Under the pieces are notes generated by a model. It was given only the letters and a program-made list of their open reading frames with translations, was not told the origin of the DNA and ran no database searches. The position numbers and the translations under genes were made by a program. A stretch of DNA of 64,000 nucleotides from Microbacterium galbinum (GTDB lineage Bacteria > Actinomycetota > Actinomycetes > Actinomycetales > Microbacteriaceae): positions 310,001-374,000 of the forward strand of contig NZ_CP078077.1 of assembly GCF_023101185.1 (NCBI RefSeq), in the 5' to 3' direction. Within the stretch, counting starts at the first letter, position 1. Each line of letters starts with the position of its first letter. Below are positions 1 to 8,125 of this stretch, piece after piece.

Positions 1-827
1 AGCATGAACCGCCACGAGGGCAGCCCGATCGGCATCCCGACGACACGACGCAGCGCCCGCATCAGTCCGCGGTTGTCCACGACGCCCGGCGCCGACATGT
101 TCACCGGACCCGAGACGCGCGCGTCGTCGCGGATGAACCGCACGGCGCCCACGAGGTCGTCGATGTGGATCCAGCTGAACCGCTGATGCCCGCGGGATCG
201 CCGTCCGAGCGGCTTCCGCGGCTCGGTCGGGTGCGGGCCGATGCCGCGATAGCGCCGGTGCGGGAACCACCAGCCGTCGAACTGCGGCCCGCCGACGCCG
301 AAGCGAGCGAGGCGGAAGAGCAGTGCCGGCGCGGGACCGTCGCCGACCACGAAGGTGATCCGCAGCGCCACCCGCCTCGTCGACGGCAGATCGCCCCGGA
401 ACAGCTCGGCTTCCCAGGCCCGGGTCACGTCCGGCAGGAAGCCGGTGTCGCGCTCGGTGTCGGCCTCGGTCTGAGCGCAATCGAGCGCGTAGCGGTAGAC
501 CGCCGCGCTGGAGGCGTTCATCCAGACGGCGGGCGGACGCTCGGCTCCCGCGATGGCGTCGTGGAGCGCGCGGGTCGTGTCGATGCGCGACTGGAGGATC
601 TCCTCGCGATTGCGATCGGTGAACCGCGCGTTGATGCTCTTGCCCGCGAGGCCGATGACCAGGTCCGCGCCGTCGACGACGCGCCGGATCGACGCGGGGT
701 CGTCCCAGCGGGCGTCCGGGCCGTGGCGGCCGATCACGCTCACCGCGTATCCGTCGGCCTCGAGCGCCCGCGTCAGCGCCGTGCCGACGAATCCACTCCC
801 GCCGCCGATGACGGCCCGTTTCGCCAT
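1..827 (-). CDS. TIGR01777-type NAD-dependent epimerase, 3' end outside window
   Basis: An open frame of 275 codons begins at the ATG at 827 and runs off the window edge. The N-terminus has a Rossmann dinucleotide-binding motif (GGGSGFVG, residues 7-14), followed by the VIGLAGKSIN and NASSAAVY segments typical of the TIGR01777/DUF1731 epimerase family. The family is usually about 300 residues, so only the C-terminal tail is missing. It starts one base after the stop of the PLDc_N gene at 829-1215, so the two are very likely cotranscribed. The family is a predicted NAD(P)-dependent sugar-nucleotide epimerase or oxidoreductase; no substrate can be inferred here. Confidence 0.85.
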   Translation of the reverse strand, partial: MAKRAVIGGGSGFVGTALTRALEADGYAVSVIGRHGPDARWDDPASIRRVVDGADLVIGLAGKSINARFTDRNREEILQSRIDTTRALHDAIAGAERPPAVWMNASSAAVYRYALDCAQTEADTERDTGFLPDVTRAWEAELFRGDLPSTRRVALRITFVVGDGPAPALLFRLARFGVGGPQFDGWWFPHRRYRGIGPHPTEPRKPLGRRSRGHQRFSWIHIDDLVGAVRFIRDDARVSGPVNMSAPGVVDNRGLMRALRRVVGMPIGLPSWRFM

Positions 828-828
828 G

Positions 829-1215
829 TCAGAGGCCTTCCCCGCCGGATTCGCCGGCATCTCGCTTGCGCTTCTCGATCTCCTCGCGCAGGCGCCATTC
901 CTCGATCTCGCGATCGAGGTCGGCGATCTGCTGCTCGGTCGTGCGGATGTCGCGGGGCGGCGCCGGGGGTGCCGCGGTGCCCGTCGACGGGGCCGTGCGA
1001 GGAGCCCTCCGCAGACGCGGGATCGCGATCCCCGCGTCGCCGTAATCCCGACCGAGGCCGAACCACAGCAGGGCTCCGAGGAGGGGCAGCAGGATCACCA
1101 CGATCAGCCAGACGAGGCGGGGCAGGAACCGCACCTGCGAGTCCTCGCGCCGCACGATGTCGACCACCGCGCCGATCGTCAGCGCGAGAGTGATGATCGT
1201 GAACAGGAACGGCAT
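829..1215 (-). CDS. small two-helix membrane protein, PLDc_N domain
   Basis: This 128-residue protein has two hydrophobic helices (about residues 3-20 and 32-52) and a WFGLGRDYG-like turn after the second, matching the phospholipase D N-terminal (PLDc_N) membrane module. No catalytic HKD motif follows, so it is a stand-alone module. The C-terminal third is Pro/Arg rich and then charged and helical. An in-frame codon lies 19 residues upstream, but the ATG at 1215 is preferred because a TACTCT hexamer (1222-1227, minus strand) sits six bases before it, as in other leaderless-looking genes here. It is followed directly by the epimerase gene. Function unknown. Confidence 0.75.
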   Translation of the reverse strand: MPFLFTIITLALTIGAVVDIVRREDSQVRFLPRLVWLIVVILLPLLGALLWFGLGRDYGDAGIAIPRLRRAPRTAPSTGTAAPPAPPRDIRTTEQQIADLDREIEEWRLREEIEKRKRDAGESGGEGL

Positions 1216-1229
1216 GAACTCAGAGTAGA

Positions 1230-2159
1230 TCAGGGAAGCAGGTGCCCGGCAGCCCGGAACAGCTCGTACCACTCCTCACGGGTGAGTTCGACATCCGCCC
1301 CGGCCGCGGCATCCGTCACCCGCTCGGGCGTCGTGGTGCCGAGGACGACCTGCATGCGCGCCGGGTGACGGACGATCCACGCCGTCGCGATCGCGATCGG
1401 CGTCACGCCGTGCGCGGCGGCGAGCCGGTCGATGACCGCGTTCAGCTCGGCGTACTGCGGGTTGCCGAGGAAGACGCCGGTGAAGAAGCCGCCCTGGAAC
1501 GGCGACCACGCCTGGATCGTGATGCCGTTGATGCGGCAGTACTCGATGATCCCGCCGCCGTCGCGCACGATGCTCTGGTCCTCGGCCGCCATGTTCATCG
1601 CGATCGGCTGGGCGATGATCGGGGCGTGCGTGATCGAGAGCTGCAACTGGTTCGCGACGAGGGGCTGGCGCACCGCGGTGCGCAGCAGGTCGATCTGGCG
1701 CGGCGTGTGGTTCGACACCCCGAATGCGCGCACCTTGCCCGAGGCTTCGAGCTCGTCGAACGCGCGCGCGACCTCCTCGGGTTCGACCAGCGCGTCCGGG
1801 CGGTGCAGCAGCAGCACGTCGAGGCGGTCGGTGCGCAGCGAACGCAGAGATCCCTCGACCTGCGCGACGATGTGCTCGTACGAGAAGTCGAACATCCCCT
1901 TGTCGGGCACGATGCCGCACTTGGTCTGCAGCACGATCTCGTCGCGCTCGGCGGCGGTGAGACGCAGAGCAGCGGCGAACCGGGACTCGCAGTGGTGCAT
2001 GCGTCCGCCGTAGATGTCGGCGTGATCGAAGAAGTCGATCCCGGCGGCGCGCGCCGTGTCGTACAGGGCCCGGATGTGGGCGTCGTCCTTGTCGTCGATG
2101 CGCATCATCCCGGCGACGACGGCGGGTGCGGTGGTGGTTCCGAAAGGCACGGTCTTCAT
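1230..2159 (-). CDS. aldo/keto reductase
   Basis: A 309-residue (alpha/beta)8 oxidoreductase of the aldo/keto reductase superfamily. The catalytic tetrad is visible as D45, Y50, K80 and H119 (FDHADIYGG, QTK, LLHRPD), and NADPH-site segments occur near the C-terminus (VVLGTTTPERV). The sequence resembles the YdhF branch. It would reduce a carbonyl with NADPH in the cytoplasm; the substrate is unknown. A TATCGT hexamer (2166-2171, minus strand) lies six bases before the ATG with no clear Shine-Dalgarno sequence, suggesting a leaderless monocistronic gene. Confidence 0.93.
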   Translation of the reverse strand: MKTVPFGTTTAPAVVAGMMRIDDKDDAHIRALYDTARAAGIDFFDHADIYGGRMHHCESRFAAALRLTAAERDEIVLQTKCGIVPDKGMFDFSYEHIVAQVEGSLRSLRTDRLDVLLLHRPDALVEPEEVARAFDELEASGKVRAFGVSNHTPRQIDLLRTAVRQPLVANQLQLSITHAPIIAQPIAMNMAAEDQSIVRDGGGIIEYCRINGITIQAWSPFQGGFFTGVFLGNPQYAELNAVIDRLAAAHGVTPIAIATAWIVRHPARMQVVLGTTTPERVTDAAAGADVELTREEWYELFRAAGHLLP

Positions 2160-2220
2160 GGCGCCACGATATCGCGGCGGCGGGCACCCGCGTCAGTGAT
2201 CAGCGGTCGGCGGTCAGCGG

Positions 2221-2448
2221 TCAGCGACCCGAGCGCAGGTCGGGGAGGAGGGATGCCGGCGAACGATCCAGCGCCTCGGCGATGCGCGCGAGGTCGACGA
2301 CGCTGATGTCGGCCTGCGCGTCGAGCTTGCGACGTAGGGTGGAGTAGGCGATTCCGGAGTGCTCCGCGAGCCATCTCTTCGAACGCTGACTCTCACGCAG
2401 GGCGGAGACGATCGCGGATGCCACCAATTGTCGATCATCTGCCGTCAC
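2221..2448 (-). CDS. small helix-turn-helix regulator
   Basis: A 75-residue protein that is almost entirely a DNA-binding domain: RSKRWLAEHSGIAYSTLRRKL followed by ISVVDLARIAEALDRSP, the layout of a Cro/CI-type HTH. A longer frame reaches 2517, but the GTG at 2448 is chosen because TACTGT (2455-2460, minus strand) sits six bases upstream, with a TTGCGT -35-like element 17 bases further away. It is divergent from a second small HTH gene and a metalloprotease gene, so the three may form one regulatory switch. Target unknown. Confidence 0.7.
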   Translation of the reverse strand: MTADDRQLVASAIVSALRESQRSKRWLAEHSGIAYSTLRRKLDAQADISVVDLARIAEALDRSPASLLPDLRSGR

Positions 2449-2542
2449 ACGTAGACAGTATCCTCCCGATTGGCGACACGCAACACGGCATGTGTCCAAT
2501 ATGACGGCATACTGCATCCATCACGGTGCTATCGTGACTCGT
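2449..2542. promoter_or_regulatory. divergent promoter region between two HTH genes
   Basis: The 94-bp gap between divergent starts holds a minus-strand TTGCGT-N17-TACTGT promoter candidate (2483-2455) and a plus-strand TATCGT hexamer (2530-2535) seven bases before the GTG at 2543. An imperfect GACAC/GTGTC dyad (about 2475-2495) lies between them and could be an operator for either HTH protein. The dyad assignment is tentative. Confidence 0.45.
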
Positions 2543-2920
2543 GTGAAGACATCAGCGGAGCTGTTCAACGCGGCCGTCGGCCGTCAGCTGCGGGCCGAGA
2601 TCGCCGCCGCAGGAAGCAGCATCGCCGCCATGGCGCGCGATGCGGGAGTCGCGCGGAGCGCGCTCGACAACTACGTCACCGGCAAACGCGCCATCCCCGT
2701 CCCGGTCGTCTACACGGTCTGCGCGATCATCAACGTGGCTCCGCACCTCGTGCTCGCGCGCGCCGAAGAGCGCCTGAGCGCCGACATCGCGAGCGCTCCG
2801 GCGACGATCACTCCCCTGCACCGCCGCCCCGATGTCGCACCCCTCGGCCAGGATGTCCCTGAAGTCGCCTTCGGCTCTCCCCTGCCGCACGATCGCGATA
2901 CCGACGACCTCTATTCGTAG
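2543..2920 (+). CDS. helix-turn-helix regulator paired with ImmA/IrrE protease
   Basis: A 125-residue protein whose N-terminal half is a Cro/CI-like HTH (MARDAGVARSALDNYVTGKRAIP, about residues 30-52) and whose C-terminus is low-complexity. The GTG at 2543 is chosen from several possible starts because TATCGT lies seven bases upstream; GTG 2534 is the alternative. The stop is eight bases before the start of an ImmA/IrrE-type metallopeptidase gene. In phage and ICE systems such proteases cleave the repressor encoded beside them, so this protein is the likely substrate (inference). No phage genes are nearby. Confidence 0.72.
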   Translation: MKTSAELFNAAVGRQLRAEIAAAGSSIAAMARDAGVARSALDNYVTGKRAIPVPVVYTVCAIINVAPHLVLARAEERLSADIASAPATITPLHRRPDVAPLGQDVPEVAFGSPLPHDRDTDDLYS

Positions 2921-2927
2921 GAACGAC

Positions 2928-3329
2928 ATGGACCCGCAGCTCCTCCGCCTCGCCGAGGAGCGCGGGCTGCACATCGTCGAACGCGCCGGCCCCACGCGTG
3001 GCGGCTTCGACCCCGCGCACAGCATCATCCGCGTCACCCCCGGCATGAGCGCCCGCACCACCCGCAGCGTCCTGGCCCACGAACTCGGGCACGCCACGCT
3101 CCGTCACGCGCCGACGACGCACGCGCGCCTGCGCGCTCGCCAGGAGCGCCAGGCCGATGCCTGGGCCGCACGCCTCCTGATCTCCCCGCAGGCCTACGCC
3201 GCCGCCGAGAACCTCCGTGGGCCGCACCCGGCGAGCCTCGCGTTCGAGCTCGACGTCACGGTCGAACTGGTGATCGCCTACCAGGCGCTCCTCGCCCGCG
3301 CGAGTGAACGACAGCGCCGCGCTGGTTGA
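2928..3329 (+). CDS. ImmA/IrrE-family metallopeptidase
   Basis: This 133-residue protein contains the zinc motif HELGH (H51, E52, H55) and a downstream RQERQADAWAARLL segment (E73 as probable third ligand), the signature of the ImmA/IrrE (COG2856) peptidases. The ATG at 2928 follows an AGGAAC ribosome-binding site; an upstream in-frame start at 2832 would overlap the preceding gene and is rejected. The family cleaves HTH repressors to derepress mobile elements or stress genes. Adjacency to the HTH gene at 2543-2920 supports the same role here, though substrate and trigger are unknown. Confidence 0.85.
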   Translation: MDPQLLRLAEERGLHIVERAGPTRGGFDPAHSIIRVTPGMSARTTRSVLAHELGHATLRHAPTTHARLRARQERQADAWAARLLISPQAYAAAENLRGPHPASLAFELDVTVELVIAYQALLARASERQRRAG

Positions 3330-3337
3330 ATGGCCGC

Positions 3338-3940
3338 ATGGCTTTTCTCGTTCCCCCCGCGCCCGTCACGCTCACCGGCCACCTCGTCGAACTGCGTCCG
3401 CTCGACGCGTCGTACCGCGACTCCCTCATCGAAGCCGTCGAAGAGGGCGACCTCTGGCAGACGGCCTGGTACACCTCGGTACCCGCACCCGACGGGGTCG
3501 CCGCAGAGATCGATCGGCGGCTCGATCACTGCGCGAAGGGCGAGATGATCCCCTTCGTCGCCGTCGATGCGACCGGTCGCGTGCTCGGCATGACCTCGTA
3601 CTATGACATCGCCGAGGACGTGCCCCGCCTGCACATCGGGTACACGTGGAACCGCCCCTCCGCCCACGGTACCGGCACGAACGCGGAGTCGAAGCTGCTG
3701 CTCCTGCGCCACGCCTTCGAGACGCTCGGCGTCTTCCGCGTCGGACTCACGACCCAGTGGGTCAACTTCCAGTCCCGTGCGGCGATCGAACGCCTCGGGG
3801 CCAAGCAGGACGGCGTGATGCGCGCGATATCTCGCTACCGCAACGGTGCACTCCGCGACAGCGTCGAGTATTCGATCATCGAGCCGGAGTGGCCGGCCGT
3901 GCGCGCGAACCTCGAGATGCGGTTGTCGCGCAGGACGTGA
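3338..3940 (+). CDS. GNAT-family N-acetyltransferase (RimJ/RimL-like)
   Basis: A 200-residue GNAT acetyltransferase. It has the N-terminal LxGHLVELRPLD strand, a central beta-strand series (GRVLGMTSYYDI) and the acetyl-CoA region GTGTNAESKLLLLRHAFETLGVFRVGL with the NFQSRAAIERLGAKQDGVMR signature of the RimJ/RimL type. Such enzymes acetylate protein N-termini, amino acids or small amines in the cytoplasm; the substrate cannot be predicted. The ATG at 3338 is used instead of an in-frame TTG twelve bases upstream. It begins nine bases after the metallopeptidase stop and may be read through from that operon. Confidence 0.88.
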   Translation: MAFLVPPAPVTLTGHLVELRPLDASYRDSLIEAVEEGDLWQTAWYTSVPAPDGVAAEIDRRLDHCAKGEMIPFVAVDATGRVLGMTSYYDIAEDVPRLHIGYTWNRPSAHGTGTNAESKLLLLRHAFETLGVFRVGLTTQWVNFQSRAAIERLGAKQDGVMRAISRYRNGALRDSVEYSIIEPEWPAVRANLEMRLSRRT

Positions 3941-3961
3941 GGGCGCCGGCGCTGGCCGTGA

Positions 3962-4165
3962 TCAGTCGGTGGAGGGGCCCGACCAGTTCTTCGAGCGCCG
4001 CGTGGCCGAGCCGCGCTCGCGCATCATGAAGGCGAGCGACAGCATCGTGATCAGGAGACCCGCGACGAAGATGATCGCCTGGTAGTCCTCGGCGGTCTGC
4101 GCGAAGGCCATGAGGTAGATCCCTCCGAGGAAGAGGATCAGGAAGAAGATGAAGCTGAGGATCAC
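3962..4165 (-). CDS. small two-helix membrane protein
   Basis: A 67-residue protein with two hydrophobic segments (about residues 2-20 and 30-47) and a basic, polar C-terminus. The GTG start at 4165 has a good AGGAG ribosome-binding site. It converges on the acetyltransferase gene with a 21-bp gap. No recognised domain; function unknown. Confidence 0.6.
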   Translation of the reverse strand: MILSFIFFLILFLGGIYLMAFAQTAEDYQAIIFVAGLLITMLSLAFMMRERGSATRRSKNWSGPSTD

Positions 4166-4274
4166 GGGATCTCCTGTCGTAGCGGCCGCCTCTCCAGCCT
4201 ACCGCGCGTAGCGCAGGGCACCGATCCGCGGAAGCCCCTTCGCGCGCGCGGCATCCGCTGCTCTACTCGTCATC

Positions 4275-4886
4275 ATGGATACCGCGCTCACCGCACTCGC
4301 CATCACCTGCACGCTCAAGCCCTCCCCCGCCGACTCGAGCTCCGACCTGCTCGCCACGCAGATCCTCGACGCTCTCGCCGACCACGGCGTCACCGGTGAT
4401 CTGGTGCGCGCCGTCGACCTCGCCGTGAAGCCGGGCGTCGAGACCGACATGGGCGACGGCGACGAGTGGCCCGCCATCCGCGAGAAGGTGCTCGGCGCCG
4501 ACATCCTTGTGCTCGTGACCCCGACGTGGATGGGGCAGCACTCGAGCGTCGCCCAGCGGGTGCTCGAGCGCCTCGACGCCGAACTCGCCGAGACGGATGC
4601 CGAGGGGCGCCCGATCCTGTTCGACAAGGTCGCGATCGCCGGGATCGTGGGCAACGAGGACGGCGCGCACCACATCGCCGCGATCCTCTTCCAGTCGCTC
4701 AACGACGTCGGGTACACGATCCCCGCGCAGGCGTCGGTCTACTGGAACGGTGAAGCGATGCAGGGCGTCGACTACAAGGACCTCGACGAGACGCCGGAGA
4801 AGGTCGTGGAGACGATCACGACGGCGTCGCGGAACGCCGCGCATCTCGCCCGGGCGCTGAAGACGAGCGCGTATCCGGCCGACTGA
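4275..4886 (+). CDS. flavodoxin-like / NAD(P)H-dependent FMN reductase
   Basis: A 203-residue flavodoxin-fold protein. The N-terminus reads ALAITCTLKPSPADSSSDLL, the FMN-phosphate loop region of the FMN_red family, and LVTPTWMGQHSSVAQRVLERLD with GNEDGAHHIAAILFQSLNDVGYTIP match the second and third flavin-contacting segments. It probably binds FMN and reduces a quinone or other acceptor. The final 71 bases overlap, tail to tail, the 3' end of the membrane-protein gene on the other strand. Confidence 0.85.
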   Translation: MDTALTALAITCTLKPSPADSSSDLLATQILDALADHGVTGDLVRAVDLAVKPGVETDMGDGDEWPAIREKVLGADILVLVTPTWMGQHSSVAQRVLERLDAELAETDAEGRPILFDKVAIAGIVGNEDGAHHIAAILFQSLNDVGYTIPAQASVYWNGEAMQGVDYKDLDETPEKVVETITTASRNAAHLARALKTSAYPAD

Positions 4887-5826
4887 ACGTGACGACCTCG
4901 TCGCGACGCGATCGATCCACCGAGAGACCTGCGAGCTCCAGCCGACGGAACGCGCGCTTCGGCAGACCCGGCAGCCCGCGCTCCACACCGCGCGGAGGTG
5001 TGACGAGCCCCAGGAGGAGCGACAGGTCGACGCCTTCGGCGCGCACCTCGATGCGCGCATAGTCGCTGCGTGGCCTCCACAGCAGGCGGTCGAGGTCGCG
5101 ATAGGGGACGCGATGGTGCACCGAGCCGACCGTGAGGCGCAGCTCGTCGTTCCCGAACTCGATGACGGTGGGAACGGACCGACGCCGCGCACAGGCGGTG
5201 AACACGAAATACACCGGCAAGCCGACGAGCAGGCCCAGCGCGATGATCACGATGCGCGGGCCGAGCCTCATCGCGAGGTCGTCGAAGACGACCATCAGCA
5301 CGAACGCCACGAGCCCGGCCGGCAGGATCATCCCGACGATCGCCAGCGTGAGGGCGCGCATGCGCATCTCGACCGCGTCGACGCGCAGCTCCGAGCCGTC
5401 GCCGCTCGGCGCACGCTCCCAGGTGCGGAGAACCGGAGCCGGACGCTTCGCGGCATCTCGACGGCTCATCACCGAGGTCACGCGCGAGAGCAGCCCGAGC
5501 CAGATCCATCCCGCCGCCGGGATCGCGGCCATCTGCAGTACCACCACGACCGCGCGCACCGGCTCGGAGAGCGTCGCGAGCCAGGGCCCGGCGAACTCGA
5601 CCACGACGATCATCAGCGCGGCCAGCACCACGGCGACCCCGATGTGAAGGGGAACGCCCGTGCGATTCGGCATCCGCAGCGTGAGGCCCACGAAGGCGAA
5701 GCCGAAGCACCACCCGCCCACCAGCATCAGGAGGAACGGGAAGAAGCTCAGGTCGTCGCCGGCCAGGGTCGCCGCGAGGGCGGCGGCGAGGAGGACGACT
5801 CCCCAGAAGAGCGGACGGCGCAGCAC
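4816..5826 (-). CDS. polytopic membrane protein of unknown function
   Basis: A 336-residue protein with about six hydrophobic helices in two blocks (residues 5-110 and 158-212), separated by a soluble linker, then a cytoplasmic-looking C-terminal domain (about 215-310) rich in arginine. The GTG start at 5826 has TAAGCT (5833-5838, minus strand) six bases upstream. The last 71 bases overlap the 3' end of the flavodoxin-like gene on the opposite strand, so each tail encodes two proteins or one tail is dispensable. No named family recognised. Confidence 0.7.
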   Translation of the reverse strand: MLRRPLFWGVVLLAAALAATLAGDDLSFFPFLLMLVGGWCFGFAFVGLTLRMPNRTGVPLHIGVAVVLAALMIVVVEFAGPWLATLSEPVRAVVVVLQMAAIPAAGWIWLGLLSRVTSVMSRRDAAKRPAPVLRTWERAPSGDGSELRVDAVEMRMRALTLAIVGMILPAGLVAFVLMVVFDDLAMRLGPRIVIIALGLLVGLPVYFVFTACARRRSVPTVIEFGNDELRLTVGSVHHRVPYRDLDRLLWRPRSDYARIEVRAEGVDLSLLLGLVTPPRGVERGLPGLPKRAFRRLELAGLSVDRSRRDEVVTFSRPDTRSSSAPGRDARRSATPS

Positions 5827-5880
5827 GGGACAAGCTTAGGATCAAGCCCGCCCCGTGCTGCGCCGGGTGTCGGTTGCGGA

Positions 5881-7848
5881 TCAGCTGCGGCGCGCGCGGC
5901 GCACGGCCATCGTCGCTGCTCCGGCGAGCAGCAGCATCAGACCGAAGCCGACGGCGTACCAGGGCAGGTCGCCTCCGGTGAGGGCCAGGCCGGCGCCTGC
6001 CTGGCCGGCCGCGTTCCCTCCGACGGCGGCAGCAGCCGGCACGGTGACGGTCACGGCCGCGGATGCCGATCCGGTGAGGAGGTTCTCATCGGGGTCCACC
6101 GCGGAACCCGCGGCACCGTTGGTCAGCGTTCCGACGTCGGCGGCGCGCACCTCGTACGACACGGTGCAGGTGAGCACATCGCCGGGGGCGAGCGTCACGG
6201 GTGCGGTCGTGTCGCACTCGAGGTCACCCAGCGGAGCCGATCCCGAGAAGTCGGTGTCCGTCAGCGTGACATCGGAGAGGGTCACGGCGCCGGCGTTCGT
6301 CGCGGTGAGCGTGTAGAGAACGTCGTCGCCGACCGCGGCGGTCGATACCGATGCCGTCTTGGTCACGGCGAGGGCGGATTCACCCTCGACCGCGACGAGC
6401 GCGGTGGACGCAGCGGATGCCGACGACACCGTGGTGTCGGCGATCAGCGCCGTCGCGACGGCCTCGTTGCTCACACCACCGGCGTCGACATCGGCCTGCG
6501 TGATCTCGTAGGGCGCCTGGCACGTGGTGCTCTCGCCGACGGCGAGTTCGGTGACGGGGCACACGATCTCGCCGAGCTCGCCCGTACCCGAGAAGGCCGT
6601 CTCGTCGATCGCGAGACCGTCGACCGGCAGGTCGCCGTCGTTCGTGACGGCGAAGTCGTAGACGACCGTGTCGCCCGCGACCGCGGTGGTCGGGCTCACG
6701 GTCTTCACGAGGCCGAGCGACGCCGCCTTAGCGGTGTTCGTGACCGTGCAGCTGACCGCGTCACCGGCGACCAGGGCGAGCTGCTGGCTCGCGCCCGCGC
6801 CCTCCGGCAGCTCGGTGGTGCTGGTCGCATTCGCGTTGGTGCACGCCCAGTCGGCGTCGTAGTAATCCACCGGGCTCGCAGAGCCCGCGGTCGACGCTTC
6901 GGAGAGCGTGAGCGGACCGCTCGGGATCACCGGCACGACGTCGGTCGACGCCGAGTCGGAGTCGCCCGTCGAGGCGGATGCCAGAAGCGGACCCTCGCTC
7001 GATGCGACACTCAGGTCAAACGAGTCGGTGGGGTCGACGCGGCTGGCGACCTGCTTGTCGACCGAGACGCTGGCGGTGCGGATGCCGAAGGCGAGGCCTT
7101 CGCGCTCACCGCGTGCGTACATGAAGAGCGATCCGGTGATCGAGGTCGCCGACGGGGCGGCGAGGATCGACCCGTAGGCCGACGGGCTACCCGCGACACC
7201 GGGGTTGCACTGCACCGCGGTCGTGCCGTTTCCGTTGAGCGGTATCGCGCACGCGCCCCCACTGGTGATCGGGGCGTGGCTGTCGATCAGCGTGAGAGGA
7301 GTGTTGGCAGACCAGTAGACGAACTCTCCCAGGTTGCCGGTCACGGCATCCGTCGTCTCCGGCGCCGCCGTGACGAGGTCGTAGCCCGTCACGGGGGTGC
7401 CGTTCAGCGAAACCTGGAAGTTGGTGACGTTGATCTGCACCGCGCCGTACAGTGCTCCCGACGACGAGTAGAGGAACGGCTGACCCGGGATGCCGTTGTA
7501 GTACCCGGGAACACCCATCACGAATGGACCGGCGTTGGCCGGCTGCGCGGTGACCGCGCGGGTGCTCCACCCGGCTACCGGGCGCTCGGTCACGGTGTAA
7601 GAGACGTCGTACGCCCCCAGCGACATCTCGAACTGCTGCCCCTCGGCGGTCAAACCGACGGTGGAGTCGTAACCGGCGAAGTCGAGCCAACAGATCGAGT
7701 CGGGGAACTTCCCGCCCCCGTCCGGGTTGGCGTACCCGCAACTGGACTCGATCGGAGCGGCGGATGCCGGAACCGCCGCGACTCCCGTGAACAATATGGC
7801 CAACAGTGCTGCTGCGCCGGCGAACGCCGACAGTTTCTTGACGCTCAC
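5881..7848 (-). CDS. LAxTG cell-wall-anchored surface protein with DUF11 repeats
   Basis: A 655-residue secreted protein. Residues 1-30 form a signal peptide ending near ASAA. Residues about 30-370 form an N-terminal beta-rich region of adhesin type. Two DUF11-like repeats follow (about 375-480, starting LGLVKTVSPTTAVAGD, and 490-595, starting LAVTKTASVSTAAVGD). The C-terminus carries LALTG, a hydrophobic helix and an RRARRS tail. LAxTG is the recognition form used by actinobacterial class E sortases, so covalent anchoring to peptidoglycan is expected. No sortase gene is in the window. The GTG start follows a GGGGAG ribosome-binding site. Confidence 0.85.
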   Translation of the reverse strand: MSVKKLSAFAGAAALLAILFTGVAAVPASAAPIESSCGYANPDGGGKFPDSICWLDFAGYDSTVGLTAEGQQFEMSLGAYDVSYTVTERPVAGWSTRAVTAQPANAGPFVMGVPGYYNGIPGQPFLYSSSGALYGAVQINVTNFQVSLNGTPVTGYDLVTAAPETTDAVTGNLGEFVYWSANTPLTLIDSHAPITSGGACAIPLNGNGTTAVQCNPGVAGSPSAYGSILAAPSATSITGSLFMYARGEREGLAFGIRTASVSVDKQVASRVDPTDSFDLSVASSEGPLLASASTGDSDSASTDVVPVIPSGPLTLSEASTAGSASPVDYYDADWACTNANATSTTELPEGAGASQQLALVAGDAVSCTVTNTAKAASLGLVKTVSPTTAVAGDTVVYDFAVTNDGDLPVDGLAIDETAFSGTGELGEIVCPVTELAVGESTTCQAPYEITQADVDAGGVSNEAVATALIADTTVSSASAASTALVAVEGESALAVTKTASVSTAAVGDDVLYTLTATNAGAVTLSDVTLTDTDFSGSAPLGDLECDTTAPVTLAPGDVLTCTVSYEVRAADVGTLTNGAAGSAVDPDENLLTGSASAAVTVTVPAAAAVGGNAAGQAGAGLALTGGDLPWYAVGFGLMLLLAGAATMAVRRARRS

Positions 7849-8125
7849 AAGCGCTCTCCCCTGGGTAAAGGTGGGCAGCGTCCCATCAACGCCTCCCCTT
7901 CAAGAGACGCCGGAACGGCCCGATCATTACGCGCATCTGTCGGATACCGATGCGCGCACCACCGGCACATCGCGTTCTTTCGAATCCCCCGCGATATTTC
8001 GGTCAGCTCACCCTATTGGACAGGAAGTGTCGAATGCGAGATGTGCGCCACACGTCATCCGCAATTTACTTTGAACGTTGATTCAGTCTTGCCGCCCGGG
8101 CGCGATGCGGGTGTATGTTTCGGAA
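7849..8125. promoter_or_regulatory. divergent intergenic region with a bulged hairpin
   Basis: This 277-bp gap separates the surface-protein gene from a divergent membrane-protein gene. It is less GC-rich than its flanks towards 8040-8095. At 7931-7955 it contains GCGCA...TCGG-ATA-CCGA-TGCGC, an inverted repeat with a four-base bulge that could be an operator. TATGTT at 8114-8119 is the likely -10 element of the plus-strand gene. I see no ORF or RNA gene in it. Confidence 0.4.
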
